A stretch of 5,430 nucleotides of DNA from the NCBI GenBank assembly GCA_005888425.1, contig VAZF01000458.1, forward strand, positions 1-5,430. Direction: 5' to 3'. The stretch comes from Alphaproteobacteria bacterium (lineage in GTDB: Bacteria; Pseudomonadota; Alphaproteobacteria; ATCC43930; CGMCC-115725). Both the position numbers and the translations under genes were made by a program. Below, piece after piece: positions 1 to 5,103 of the stretch. Every line of letters starts with the position of its first letter. Position 1 is the first letter of the stretch. A model generated the notes under the pieces. The model made no database searches. It was given only the letters and a program-made list of their open reading frames with translations, and was not told where the DNA came from.

Positions 1-307
1 GATACTGCTTGATCATGGCCGTCGCCCAGGCCGTGTCGTAGGACTTCGTGCAGACAAAAGCGATGTCGAACGGCTTTTCCTTGCTGATCTGCTGCAATTC
101 GGTGACATGCAGGGCCCGGGCCGGCACCGTAAACGGCTCGACATCGCGCAGATGGGTGATCGTCAGCCCATGCTGTTTCATGTGCTCGACGTGCTCGGGC
201 CAGAAATCGATAAAGGTCACGTCCTCGCCGGCCTTGACCATATGCGCGCCGGCATAGCCGCCGACCGCTCCCGTGCACACCACCGCAATCTTCTTGCCCG
301 TCGCCAT
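1..307 (-). CDS. Ketopantoate reductase (ApbA/PanE) family protein, N-terminal part
   Basis: This is the N-terminal 102 residues of a cytoplasmic NAD(P)H-dependent oxidoreductase; the rest lies beyond the left edge. The sequence opens MATGKKIAVVCTGAVGGYAG, a beta strand followed by the dinucleotide-binding turn of a Rossmann fold. A second strand (VTFIDFWPEHVEHMKQHGL) follows at about residues 31-49, and the segment DIAFVCTKSYDTAWA at about 83-97 matches the family's '(D/L)hhhhavKa' strand. Family members reduce 2-dehydropantoate to pantoate for coenzyme A synthesis, but many paralogues act on other 2-keto acids, so the substrate is not assigned. The ATG at 305-307 is chosen because a strong GGAGGA Shine-Dalgarno lies just upstream on the minus strand. 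The first glycine of the usual GxGxxG is cysteine here (CTGAVG). It lies 114 bp downstream of treS on the same strand. Confidence 0.85.
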   Translation of the reverse strand, partial: MATGKKIAVVCTGAVGGYAGAHMVKAGEDVTFIDFWPEHVEHMKQHGLTITHLRDVEPFTVPARALHVTELQQISKEKPFDIAFVCTKSYDTAWATAMIKQY

Positions 308-312
308 CACCC

Positions 313-320
313 TTCCTCCA
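313..320 (-). promoter_or_regulatory. Shine-Dalgarno of the ketopantoate-reductase-like gene
   Basis: On the minus strand the sequence GGAGGAAGGGTG directly precedes the ATG at 307-305. This near-consensus ribosome binding site fixes the start codon and suggests efficient translation independent of the upstream treS gene. Confidence 0.7.
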
Positions 321-416
321 ATCGCTCCGGCCCGCGATCCGCCCCATAACCCAGGGCGCCGCAGTCTCCGGACCCAATCCTAGTACGAGGCGGGGCGGCG
401 GGGAAAGCGATGGCGG

Positions 417-444
417 AGCCGTTATTCCCGCCGGGATGACGGCT
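417..444. repeat. Imperfect palindrome across the treS stop codon
   Basis: The arms AGCCGT (417-422) and ACGGCT (439-444) are perfectly complementary. The inner bases also pair down to a four-base loop at about 429-432. On plus-strand RNA the inner stem has two G-U wobbles. On the treS sense strand those become C-A mismatches, so the hairpin is weaker in treS mRNA. There is no T-tract, so a classical intrinsic terminator is not supported. The core resembles the short GTCATTCCCG-type dispersed repeats common in proteobacterial genomes. The TAA stop of treS (424-422) lies inside the left arm, so the last codons of treS derive from this element. Confidence 0.55.
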
Positions 445-2245
445 GCCTTTGCGGGGCCGCGGCCTCCTTCTCGCGCGGGCGGGGCGGCACCGGCTTGTCG
501 GCGGCCGGGAGATCGGGCCGGTCCATTGCCTCATGCGGGACGCCGCGCGCGGGATCGACCTGCTCCGCCCGGAACAGCTTCAGCCACAAAAATTCGTGCC
601 CGGGCAAGGTGATTGTGTACGGCGCACGCCGGATCGCCGGAAAGGGGCAGCCGCCGAACATCTCGACCGGCACGCGGCCGGCCCATTCGCCGAGCTCGAG
701 CTCCGCGGCCTGTGCCGTCTCGCTCAGATTGGCGACGCAGAGCAGGATCTCGTCGTCGAGCGTGCGCAGATAGGCCAGGATCTTTGGATTGGCGGGGGCG
801 AGGAAGGCGATGTCGCCGCGCGCGAAGGCCGGGTGCGAGCGCCGCACGCTGATGATCCAGCGCGTCCAGTTGAGCAGCGACGAGCGCATCTTCCGCTGCT
901 CCTCGACATTGACGATGTCGTAACCGAAGAAGCGGTGCTCGATCGGCGGCAGATAGAGATCGACATAATCGGCCTTCGAGAACCCCGCATTGCGGTCGGC
1001 TGCCCATTGCATCGGCGTGCGCACGCCGTCGCGGTCGCCGAGAAACGGGTTGTCGCCCATGCCGATCTCGTCCCCGTAATAGGTGACGGGGCTGCCGTTC
1101 AGCGAGAACAAGAGGCTGTTCATCAATTCGATGCGGCGACGGTCGCCGTTCAGCAAGGTCGCGAGACGCCGGCGAATGCCGAGATTGATGCGCAGCCGAC
1201 GATGCGTCGCATAGACATGCCAGAGGTATTTGCGCTCTTCCGCGGTCACCATTTCGAGCGTCAGCTCGTCATGGTTGCGCAGGAAGAGCGCCCATTGGCA
1301 GCCCTCGGGAAGCGATCGGGTCTGCTCGACGATATCGACGATCGGCGTCCGGTCTTCCTGCGCCAACGCCATGAACAGTCGCGGCATGAGCGGAAAGTGA
1401 AATGCCATGTGGCATTCGTCGCCTTGGCCGAAATAGCCGAGCGTGTTTTCCGGCGGCTGGTTTGCCTCGGCCAGCAACACGGCATCCGGCCGATGGCGCT
1501 CGACTTCGGCCCGGATCAGCTTCAAGAGGCTGTGTGTCTCGCGCAAATTCTCACTGTTAGTGCCGTCGCGCTCGACGAGATAGGGAACCGCGTCCAATCG
1601 AAACCCATCGACGCCGAGATCGAGCCAGAACTTCAGGATCTCTTTGATCTCGCCAATGACGCGCGGATTGTCGAAATTGAGGTCGGGCTGGCAGGCGTAG
1701 AACCGGTGCCAGTAATAGGCCTTCGCTACCGGATCCCAGCTCCAGTTCGACACTTCGGAATCGAGAAAGATGACGCGCGTTTCCTCGAATTCATCGCCAG
1801 TGTCGCTCCACACATAATAGTCGCGCTCTGGGGTACCGCGCGGCGCGTTGCGGGCGCGCTGAAACCAGGGGTGCTGGTCCGAGCTGTGGTTGACGACCAG
1901 CTCGATAATAATGCGGATGCCGCGCGCATGCGCCGCCGCGACAAACTCGCGAAAATCGTCGAGCGTGCCGTAAGCCGGATTGATCGCCTGGTAATCCGCG
2001 ATGTCGTAGCCGTCATCGCGCAACGGCGATTCATAAAACGGCAACAGCCAGATTGCGTTGACGCCGAGATCCTTGATGTAGTCTAGCTTCTGCGCCAGGC
2101 CGCAAAAATCGCCGACGCCATCGTCATTGGAGTCGTAAAACGCGCGCACGTGGAGCTGGTAGATGACGGCGTCCTTGTACCAGTCCTGGCAGCGCGCGCC
2201 CGAATTTCGCGCCGAAGCTGTCTTCGGTTTGCGGCACTTCGACAT
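422..2245 (-). CDS. treS: Trehalose synthase (maltose alpha-D-glucosyltransferase), GH13
   Basis: This 607-residue cytoplasmic enzyme is predicted to isomerise maltose and trehalose by intramolecular transglucosylation, linking glycogen/maltose and trehalose metabolism. The (beta/alpha)8 domain starts at WYKDAVIYQLHVRAFYDS (22-39). Next come IIELVVNHSSDQHPWFQ (113-129, region I with the TreS-type Glu), the nucleophile Asp218 in GFRLDAVPYL, the acid/base Glu260 in LLAEANQ, and Asp326 in FLRNHDELTLEM. Further family landmarks are TYYGDEIGMGDN and RTPMQW (409-414). A beta-sandwich C-domain runs to about residue 558 (HEFLWLKLF). After that comes an extra tail of about 48 residues, rich in Pro, Arg and Ala, with no recognisable domain. 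No maltokinase domain is fused and none lies next to it in the window. The ATG at 2245 is chosen because the fold begins 21 residues later; an upstream extension would read into the divergent promoter region. No clear Shine-Dalgarno is visible. It is transcribed divergently from the cupin gene. Confidence 0.93.
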   Translation of the reverse strand: MSKCRKPKTASARNSGARCQDWYKDAVIYQLHVRAFYDSNDDGVGDFCGLAQKLDYIKDLGVNAIWLLPFYESPLRDDGYDIADYQAINPAYGTLDDFREFVAAAHARGIRIIIELVVNHSSDQHPWFQRARNAPRGTPERDYYVWSDTGDEFEETRVIFLDSEVSNWSWDPVAKAYYWHRFYACQPDLNFDNPRVIGEIKEILKFWLDLGVDGFRLDAVPYLVERDGTNSENLRETHSLLKLIRAEVERHRPDAVLLAEANQPPENTLGYFGQGDECHMAFHFPLMPRLFMALAQEDRTPIVDIVEQTRSLPEGCQWALFLRNHDELTLEMVTAEERKYLWHVYATHRRLRINLGIRRRLATLLNGDRRRIELMNSLLFSLNGSPVTYYGDEIGMGDNPFLGDRDGVRTPMQWAADRNAGFSKADYVDLYLPPIEHRFFGYDIVNVEEQRKMRSSLLNWTRWIISVRRSHPAFARGDIAFLAPANPKILAYLRTLDDEILLCVANLSETAQAAELELGEWAGRVPVEMFGGCPFPAIRRAPYTITLPGHEFLWLKLFRAEQVDPARGVPHEAMDRPDLPAADKPVPPRPREKEAAAPQRQPSSRRE

Positions 2246-2266
2246 GGCTCGACTGAGTTTTAATTT

Positions 2267-2294
2267 ATGATAACGCGGCGGCTCGCAACAGGAA
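2267..2294 (-). promoter_or_regulatory. Possible treS promoter
   Basis: The only AT-rich island upstream of treS contains TATCAT on the minus strand (2272-2267), five of six matches to a sigma-70 -10 box. A weak TTCCTG (2294-2289) lies 16 bp further upstream. Transcription would begin near 2260, leaving a leader of only about 15 bases, consistent with the absence of an obvious ribosome binding site. The -35 match is poor, so this is a tentative call. Confidence 0.3.
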
Positions 2295-2401
2295 CGACGC
2301 CGCGAAACCTCCGGTTCCGGCGCCACACCTTTGCCACCCCCTGGACGTCGACCAGCCCAGGCGTGCAGGCGAGAGGCAGGACGCGGCTGTTCCAGCGATC
2401 G

Positions 2402-2410
2402 TGCTATAAT
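2402..2410 (+). promoter_or_regulatory. Extended -10 promoter for the cupin gene
   Basis: TGCTATAAT is a perfect extended -10 element (TGn plus TATAAT) in otherwise GC-rich DNA, about 29 bases before the cupin ATG. No good -35 box is seen at the normal distance, which is usual for extended -10 promoters. The predicted start near 2417 gives a 5' leader of about 22 bases that includes the Shine-Dalgarno AGGAG at 2428-2432. Confidence 0.55.
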
Positions 2411-2438
2411 CGGCCCGGCTGAGCCGCAGGAGCCCCCG

Positions 2439-2834
2439 ATGCCCGATAATGGTCCCGCCACAATTACCGTCATCCGGGAAACCGAACGGCCGATCGTGGA
2501 TTTTGTCGGCGGCGCGACCTATCGCCCGATTGTCGCCGATGATACCGGCGAGGGTCTGCCGATCCGGACCGGCATCCAGACCTCACCTCCCGGCTATGCG
2601 ACGCGGGTCCATTCGCATCCCTATGTCGAGACGCTGACGGTGCTTGCCGGGCGGGGCGAGGCGTGGCTCGACGGAGAAGAGGCGCGGGTCTCGCTGGAAC
2701 CCGGCGTGACGGTCGTATTGCCGGCCAATCGCCCGCATATCTTCCGTGTTGTCGGCGACGAACCGCTGGTCACGCTCGGCATCCACACTTTCGGTAAGCG
2801 CATCGTCAATTACAAAGAGCAGCCGCCCGCCTGA
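2439..2834 (+). CDS. Single-domain cupin protein
   Basis: This is a 131-residue small cytoplasmic beta-barrel protein of the cupin superfamily. Motif 1, G(X)5HXH(X)3E(X)6G, is matched exactly from Gly52 to Gly71 with His58, His60 and Glu64. Motif 2 is present at 89-104 as GVTVVLPANRPHIFRV, giving the fourth metal ligand His100; the usual Gly after Pro-x is Asn and the final Asn is Val. All four ligands of a mononuclear metal site are therefore in place, so a metal-dependent enzyme (dioxygenase, isomerase) or a ligand-binding role is possible. The sequence does not reveal the substrate. The ATG at 2439 follows AGGAG by six bases and a good promoter by about 29. It is divergent from treS, possibly sharing regulation through the short intergenic region. 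No partner gene is obvious. Confidence 0.85.
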   Translation: MPDNGPATITVIRETERPIVDFVGGATYRPIVADDTGEGLPIRTGIQTSPPGYATRVHSHPYVETLTVLAGRGEAWLDGEEARVSLEPGVTVVLPANRPHIFRVVGDEPLVTLGIHTFGKRIVNYKEQPPA

Positions 2835-2949
2835 TCCCGGCGCCCGGCATCGGCTGGACCGGAATTAACCTCGATCAACCCAGGCGTTGTCCGCCGCTGC
2901 GACACGAGCGGCATGCGGGAACAATCCCCTTTAGAGCCTGTTTCTCCGA

Positions 2950-2970
2950 CGCGCGAGCGCGGTTCGCGCG
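2950..2970. repeat. 7-bp stem inverted repeat (CGCGCGA/TCGCGCG)
   Basis: CGCGCGA (2950-2956) and TCGCGCG (2964-2970) are perfectly complementary around a 7-base loop. It lies 116 bases past the cupin stop and is not followed by a T-run, so it is at best a weak transcription end or RNA structure. Confidence 0.4.
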
Positions 2971-2982
2971 ATACCGGCAGAC

Positions 2983-3019
2983 GGCCCGTTATTTGCACAT
3001 CGGACGGTGTTAACGGGCC
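2983..3019. promoter_or_regulatory. 9-bp inverted repeat upstream of the secreted-protein gene
   Basis: GGCCCGTTA (2983-2991) and TAACGGGCC (3011-3019) form a perfect 9-bp inverted repeat separated by 19 bases. It ends about 12 bases before the AGGAGG ribosome binding site of the next gene. It could be a repressor operator with half-sites about 28 bp apart centre to centre, or a leader hairpin. It lacks the T-tract of an intrinsic terminator. Confidence 0.4.
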
Positions 3020-3030
3020 TCGCGGTCGAA

Positions 3031-3038
3031 AGGAGGAG
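3031..3038 (+). promoter_or_regulatory. Strong Shine-Dalgarno deciding a GTG start
   Basis: AAGGAGGAGG lies immediately upstream of GTG at 3041-3043. No ATG in the same frame offers a complete signal peptide, so this near-consensus site supports the GTG as the start. Confidence 0.7.
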
Positions 3039-3040
3039 GC

Positions 3041-3388
3041 GTGCCACGGTTCCCGGGCGCCATCCTGTGGTTCGCGTCTTTTGCCCTGCTCGGGATTGCG
3101 GCGAGCGATGCGGCGCCGCCGGAGAATGCCGATCCGGCGCTGCATGGCTGGTTCGAGTCACTAAAGCAGCCGGGCAGCGGCGTCTCGTGCTGCTCGATCG
3201 CCGACTGCCGGCCGGTCGAGTACCGCCTCGTCGCCGAAGGGTACGAAGCCTATCTCGATGCGAAATGGGTGCATGTGCCGGACGACAGGGTGTTGCACGG
3301 CACCTCCAACCCGATGGCGCGCGGCATCGTGTGCCGCTCGCCGATCAGCGGCACGATCCTGTGTTTTGTGCCGGCGAGCGAGACGTGA
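3041..3388 (+). CDS. Small predicted secreted cysteine-containing protein of unknown function
   Basis: This 115-residue protein has an N-terminal signal peptide: a short basic start (MPRF), a hydrophobic core ILWFASFALLGIA (8-20), and a likely signal peptidase I site near Ser22-Asp-Ala24. The mature part of about 90 residues is probably periplasmic. It contains WFESLKQPGSGVSCCSIADCRPVEYR, split by eye into the segments WFESLKQPGSG (37-47) and VSCCSIADCRP (48-58), then W76VHVP, SNPMARGIVC (89-98) and GTILCFVP (104-111). The five cysteines (50, 51, 56, 98, 108) suggest disulfides, or metal or heme binding; the family has no function I can name. I recall similar short proteins with the 'GxSCC...DCRP' pattern as hypothetical proteins in Bradyrhizobium-like genomes. 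Ninety-four bases separate it from the Rid gene, and a weak terminator-like hairpin lies between them. Confidence 0.8.
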   Translation: MPRFPGAILWFASFALLGIAASDAAPPENADPALHGWFESLKQPGSGVSCCSIADCRPVEYRLVAEGYEAYLDAKWVHVPDDRVLHGTSNPMARGIVCRSPISGTILCFVPASET

Positions 3389-3400
3389 TCACACAATCCT

Positions 3401-3425
3401 AGGCCGCGGCCAAGCGGCTTTCCTT
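3401..3425 (+). terminator. Weak intrinsic terminator-like hairpin
   Basis: GCCGC (3403-3407) pairs with GCGGC (3414-3418). The stem extends by a G-T wobble and an A-T pair (3401-3402 with 3419-3420), around a GGCCAA loop. The following TTTCCTT is pyrimidine-rich but has a broken T-run. It sits 13 bases after the stop of the secreted-protein gene, the expected position for a terminator. Confidence 0.35.
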
Positions 3426-3436
3426 CCCCGATCAGC

Positions 3437-3453
3437 CGGGCCACACTGGCCCG
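3437..3453. repeat. Perfect 7-bp palindrome (CGGGCCA-CAC-TGGCCCG)
   Basis: CGGGCCA (3437-3443) and TGGCCCG (3447-3453) flank a three-base spacer, giving a 17-bp near-continuous dyad about 30 bases upstream of the Rid gene start. It could be a dimeric regulator's operator or a leader hairpin. It has no T-tract, so it is not called as a terminator. Confidence 0.45.
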
Positions 3454-3482
3454 TGCCATTCATCACATCGAGGGAGGGACAT

Positions 3483-3845
3483 ATGGCCGACATCCGCCGC
3501 ATCGACATCACGCAACCGCCGGGGCCGCGCATGAGCCGCTGTGTCGTGCGCGGCGACACGGTCTATCTCTGCGGGTTGACCGCCGGCGATACAAGCCAGG
3601 ACATCAAGGGGCAGACGACGCAGATCCTCGAGCGCATTGATCATTATTTGCGCGAGGCGGGCACCAGCAAATCGAACCTCTTGATCGCCAATCTGTGGAT
3701 CAAGGACATGGCGCTCTTCCGCGACATGAACTCGGTGTGGAACGAGTGGGTCGACCCGCAGAACCCGCCGGCCCGCGCCTGCGTCCGCGCCGATCTTGCG
3801 CGGCCCGAGGTCTTGGTCGAGATCATGGTCACTGCCGCGAAGTAG
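3483..3845 (+). CDS. Rid (YjgF/YER057c/UK114) family protein
   Basis: This 120-residue cytoplasmic protein belongs to the chorismate-mutase-like trimeric Rid family. RidA proper hydrolyses reactive enamine/imine intermediates released by PLP enzymes such as threonine dehydratase; other subgroups occur in catabolic operons with less certain roles. Visible landmarks are the strand DTVYLCGLTAGD (25-36), helix QTTQILERIDHYLREAG (44-60), NLLIANLWIKDM (65-76), and the C-terminal signature PARACV (96-101) with Arg98 at the position of the catalytic arginine. VEIMVTA (112-118) follows, with Glu113 at the usual acidic position. ATG at 3483 follows a GAGGGAGGGAC ribosome binding site. The last five codons and stop (VTAAK-TAG) are the first unit of an 18-bp tandem triplication. 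The next gene encodes a CoA-transferase, which fits a catabolic role rather than housekeeping RidA. Confidence 0.9.
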   Translation: MADIRRIDITQPPGPRMSRCVVRGDTVYLCGLTAGDTSQDIKGQTTQILERIDHYLREAGTSKSNLLIANLWIKDMALFRDMNSVWNEWVDPQNPPARACVRADLARPEVLVEIMVTAAK

Positions 3846-3881
3846 GTCACTGCCGCGAAATCGGTCACTGCCGCGAAATAG
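3828..3881 (+). repeat. Three tandem 18-bp copies of the Rid gene 3' end
   Basis: GTCACTGCCGCGAA plus four bases occurs three times without gaps at 3828-3845, 3846-3863 and 3864-3881. The units end in GTAG, ATCG and ATAG. Unit 1 encodes VTAAK-stop, the true end of the Rid protein. Units 2 and 3 stay in frame after the stop and would read VTAAKS then VTAAK-stop. This looks like replication-slippage expansion of the gene end, possibly reflecting an earlier longer tail. Confidence 0.85.
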
Positions 3882-3887
3882 CAAATC

Positions 3888-3985
3888 TGTCATTGCGAGG
3901 GGCGACGACGCCATCTCGATCGGGCCATCTCGATCGGCAGGAGCCTCCGTCGGAACGAGATTGCTTCGCTGCGCTCGCAATGACA
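3888..3985. repeat. 98-bp palindromic dispersed repeat ('CHCERSEA'-type element)
   Basis: The perfect 12-bp terminal inverted repeats TGTCATTGCGAG (3888-3899) and CTCGCAATGACA (3974-3985) bound a 98-bp unit whose arms continue to match imperfectly for about 35 bases. The right arm contains GATTGCTTCGCTGCGCTCGC, a sequence seen in many copies in alphaproteobacterial genomes; read on the minus strand it gives the telltale peptide CHCERSEA. A 14-bp unit, CCATCTCGATCGG plus one base, is tandemly duplicated inside (3911-3924, 3925-3938). No transposase is present, so it would be mobilised in trans, if at all. As RNA it would fold into a long hairpin between the Rid and CoA-transferase genes and could limit read-through or affect stability. 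Confidence 0.75.
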
Positions 3986-3987
3986 GC

Positions 3988-4001
3988 GGGAGTGTAATTT
4001 G
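3988..4001 (+). promoter_or_regulatory. Shine-Dalgarno and TTG start of the CoA-transferase
   Basis: GGGAG at 3988-3992 sits six bases before TTG (3999-4001). The reading frame is closed upstream by TGA at 3981-3983, inside the repeat element, and the next in-frame ATG would remove over 100 conserved residues. TTG is therefore the only workable start. The ribosome binding site begins only three bases from the end of the palindromic element. Confidence 0.65.
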
Positions 4002-5095
4002 AACGAACAAAGCACATGGGCGGGGCCGCTGGCGGGGATCCGGGTCATCGACCTGACCCGCGTCCTGGCCGGGCCGTTTTGCACGCAGAGTCTCGGCGAT
4101 CTCGGCGCCGAGGTGTTGAAGATCGAGCCGCCGGGGCTCGGGGACGAGACGCGGCATTTCCCGCCCTTTGTCGCGGGCGAGAGCCACTATTTCCTCGGCA
4201 TCAATCGCAACAAAAAGAGCCTCGTCATCGACCTGCAGCAGCAAGCGGGCGCCGACATCCTGCGAGGTCTCGTCGCCGACGCGGACATCCTCGTCGAGAA
4301 TTACCGCCCCGGCGTGATGGACCGGCTCGGGCTCGGCTACGAGACGCTGGCGGCGATCAACCCGCGCCTCATCTACTGCGCGATCAGCGGCTTTGGCCTC
4401 GAGGGCCCGCTGCGGGACAAGCCGTCTTTCGACATCGTGACGCAAGCCTTGTCGGGCGCGCTCAGCATCAATGGCGAGCGCGGCCATATGCCGGTGAAGC
4501 TCGGCATTCCGTTGGGCGACATGGTCGGCGGGGTATTTGGGCCGATGGCGATCCTCGCCGCATTGCACGAGCGGACACAGACCGGGCGCGGGCGGCTCAT
4601 CGATATCAGCCTGCATGACGGCCTGATCGGCATGCTCGGCTATTTCGCGCAACTCGCCTTCATCACCGGCGAGGACCCAAAGCCGATGGGGTCGAGCCAT
4701 CCCAATATCGTGCCCTATGGCAGCTTCCCGGCGTCGGACGGCTCGATCATCATCGCCGTCTTGTCGGAGCGCTTCTGGGGCAAATTATGCGAGGCTTTGG
4801 AACGCCCCGATCTGGCCGCCGATCCGCGTTTTCTGACCCCGACCTTGCGGCGCGACAACCGCGACGAGCTCGACCGGCTGATCTCCGACGTTACCGAGAC
4901 ACGCACCGTGGCCGAATGGGAAAAGCGGCTCGCCGCCGCCGACGTGCCGCATGCGCCGGTGCTCGGCGTCACCGCCGCGCTCGCGCATCCGCATGCGGTG
5001 GCGCGCGAGATGGTGGTCGAGGCCGACCATCCCGCGATCGGCCCCATGACATCGCCGCCTTGCGCGAGACCGGCGTCATCGATCGGAAACGATGA
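3999..5095 (+). pseudogene. Class III (CaiB/BaiF) CoA-transferase with deleted, frameshifted C-terminus
   Basis: Family members move coenzyme A between acyl donors and acids such as formyl-, succinyl- or carnitine-type substrates; the substrate here is not determinable. The N-terminus PLAGIRVIDLTRVLAGPF (10-27), GDLGAEVLKIEPP (33-45), NRNKKSL (69-75) and ADILVENYRPG (95-105) are typical. LGIPLGD (168-174) places the catalytic aspartate at Asp174, and TGRGRLIDISLHDG (195-208) follows. Homology continues to HPAIGPM (344-350, ending at 5048). From there the frame reads unrelated sequence to a TAG at 5420, antisense to the next gene. In another frame from about 5045 the tail DIAALRETGVIDRKR-stop (TGA 5093-5095) matches the normal family C-terminus. 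About 365 residues are thus recognisable against a usual 390-410, with the IKF...PPPxLGEHT region missing. This points to an out-of-frame internal deletion of roughly 100-150 bp. It is probably non-functional or altered, since the C-terminus completes the interlocked dimer. A full-frame CDS to 5420 is the alternative annotation. Confidence 0.75.
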
Positions 5096-5103
5096 AGCGG
5101 TGT

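Larger units (their letters stand above)
2835..3040. other. Intergenic spacer with two inverted repeats
   Basis: These 206 bp between the cupin gene and the small secreted-protein gene contain no credible coding sequence. Short frames here lack ribosome binding sites and family-like composition. The spacer holds two perfect inverted repeats (2950-2970 and 2983-3019) in its right half. I see no convincing promoter for the downstream gene, although one is expected in this interval. Confidence 0.5.

Noticed and set aside
389..403. G-rich run (GG-GGGG-GG-GGGG) in the treS/ketopantoate-reductase spacer as a G-quadruplex
   Set aside because: Two of the runs have only two guanines, and such clusters are common by chance at this GC content. 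No positional reason supports a function.
308..421. Promoter for the ketopantoate-reductase-like gene in the spacer
   Set aside because: TACTAG- and TTATGG-like hexamers exist on the minus strand, but none has a matching -35 at proper spacing. The gene may be co-transcribed with treS.
449..2086. A 545-codon open frame on the plus strand opposite treS
   Set aside because: It is fully antisense to an unmistakable GH13 enzyme with all catalytic motifs. Its composition (Arg/Ala/Asp/Val-rich, no recognisable motifs) is what third-position GC bias produces on the complementary strand.
2331..2438. N-terminal extension of the cupin by 36 residues
   Set aside because: It would be translated through the TATAAT box and ribosome binding site, and its sequence is not cupin-like. 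ATG 2439 with AGGAG is the better start.
2246..2473. N-terminal extension of TreS by 76 residues to position 2473
   Set aside because: The extension is low-complexity, overlaps the cupin promoter, ribosome binding site and start on the other strand, and lies outside the GH13 fold. The ATG at 2245 fits the family better.
3258..3482. Upstream extension of the Rid protein from 3258
   Set aside because: It overlaps the secreted-protein gene in another frame. The Rid fold begins at MADIRRIDI after a strong ribosome binding site at 3472-3478.
3828..3985. CRISPR array
   Set aside because: The repeats are direct head-to-tail duplications without spacers, next to a palindromic dispersed element. There are no spacer-sized unique segments and no cas genes.
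3432..4700. A 422-codon open frame on the minus strand spanning the Rid gene, repeat and CoA-transferase
   Set aside because: It runs antisense across two well-recognised genes and through a dispersed repeat, which gives the spurious SLRAQRSNL-type peptide. It shows no family motifs.
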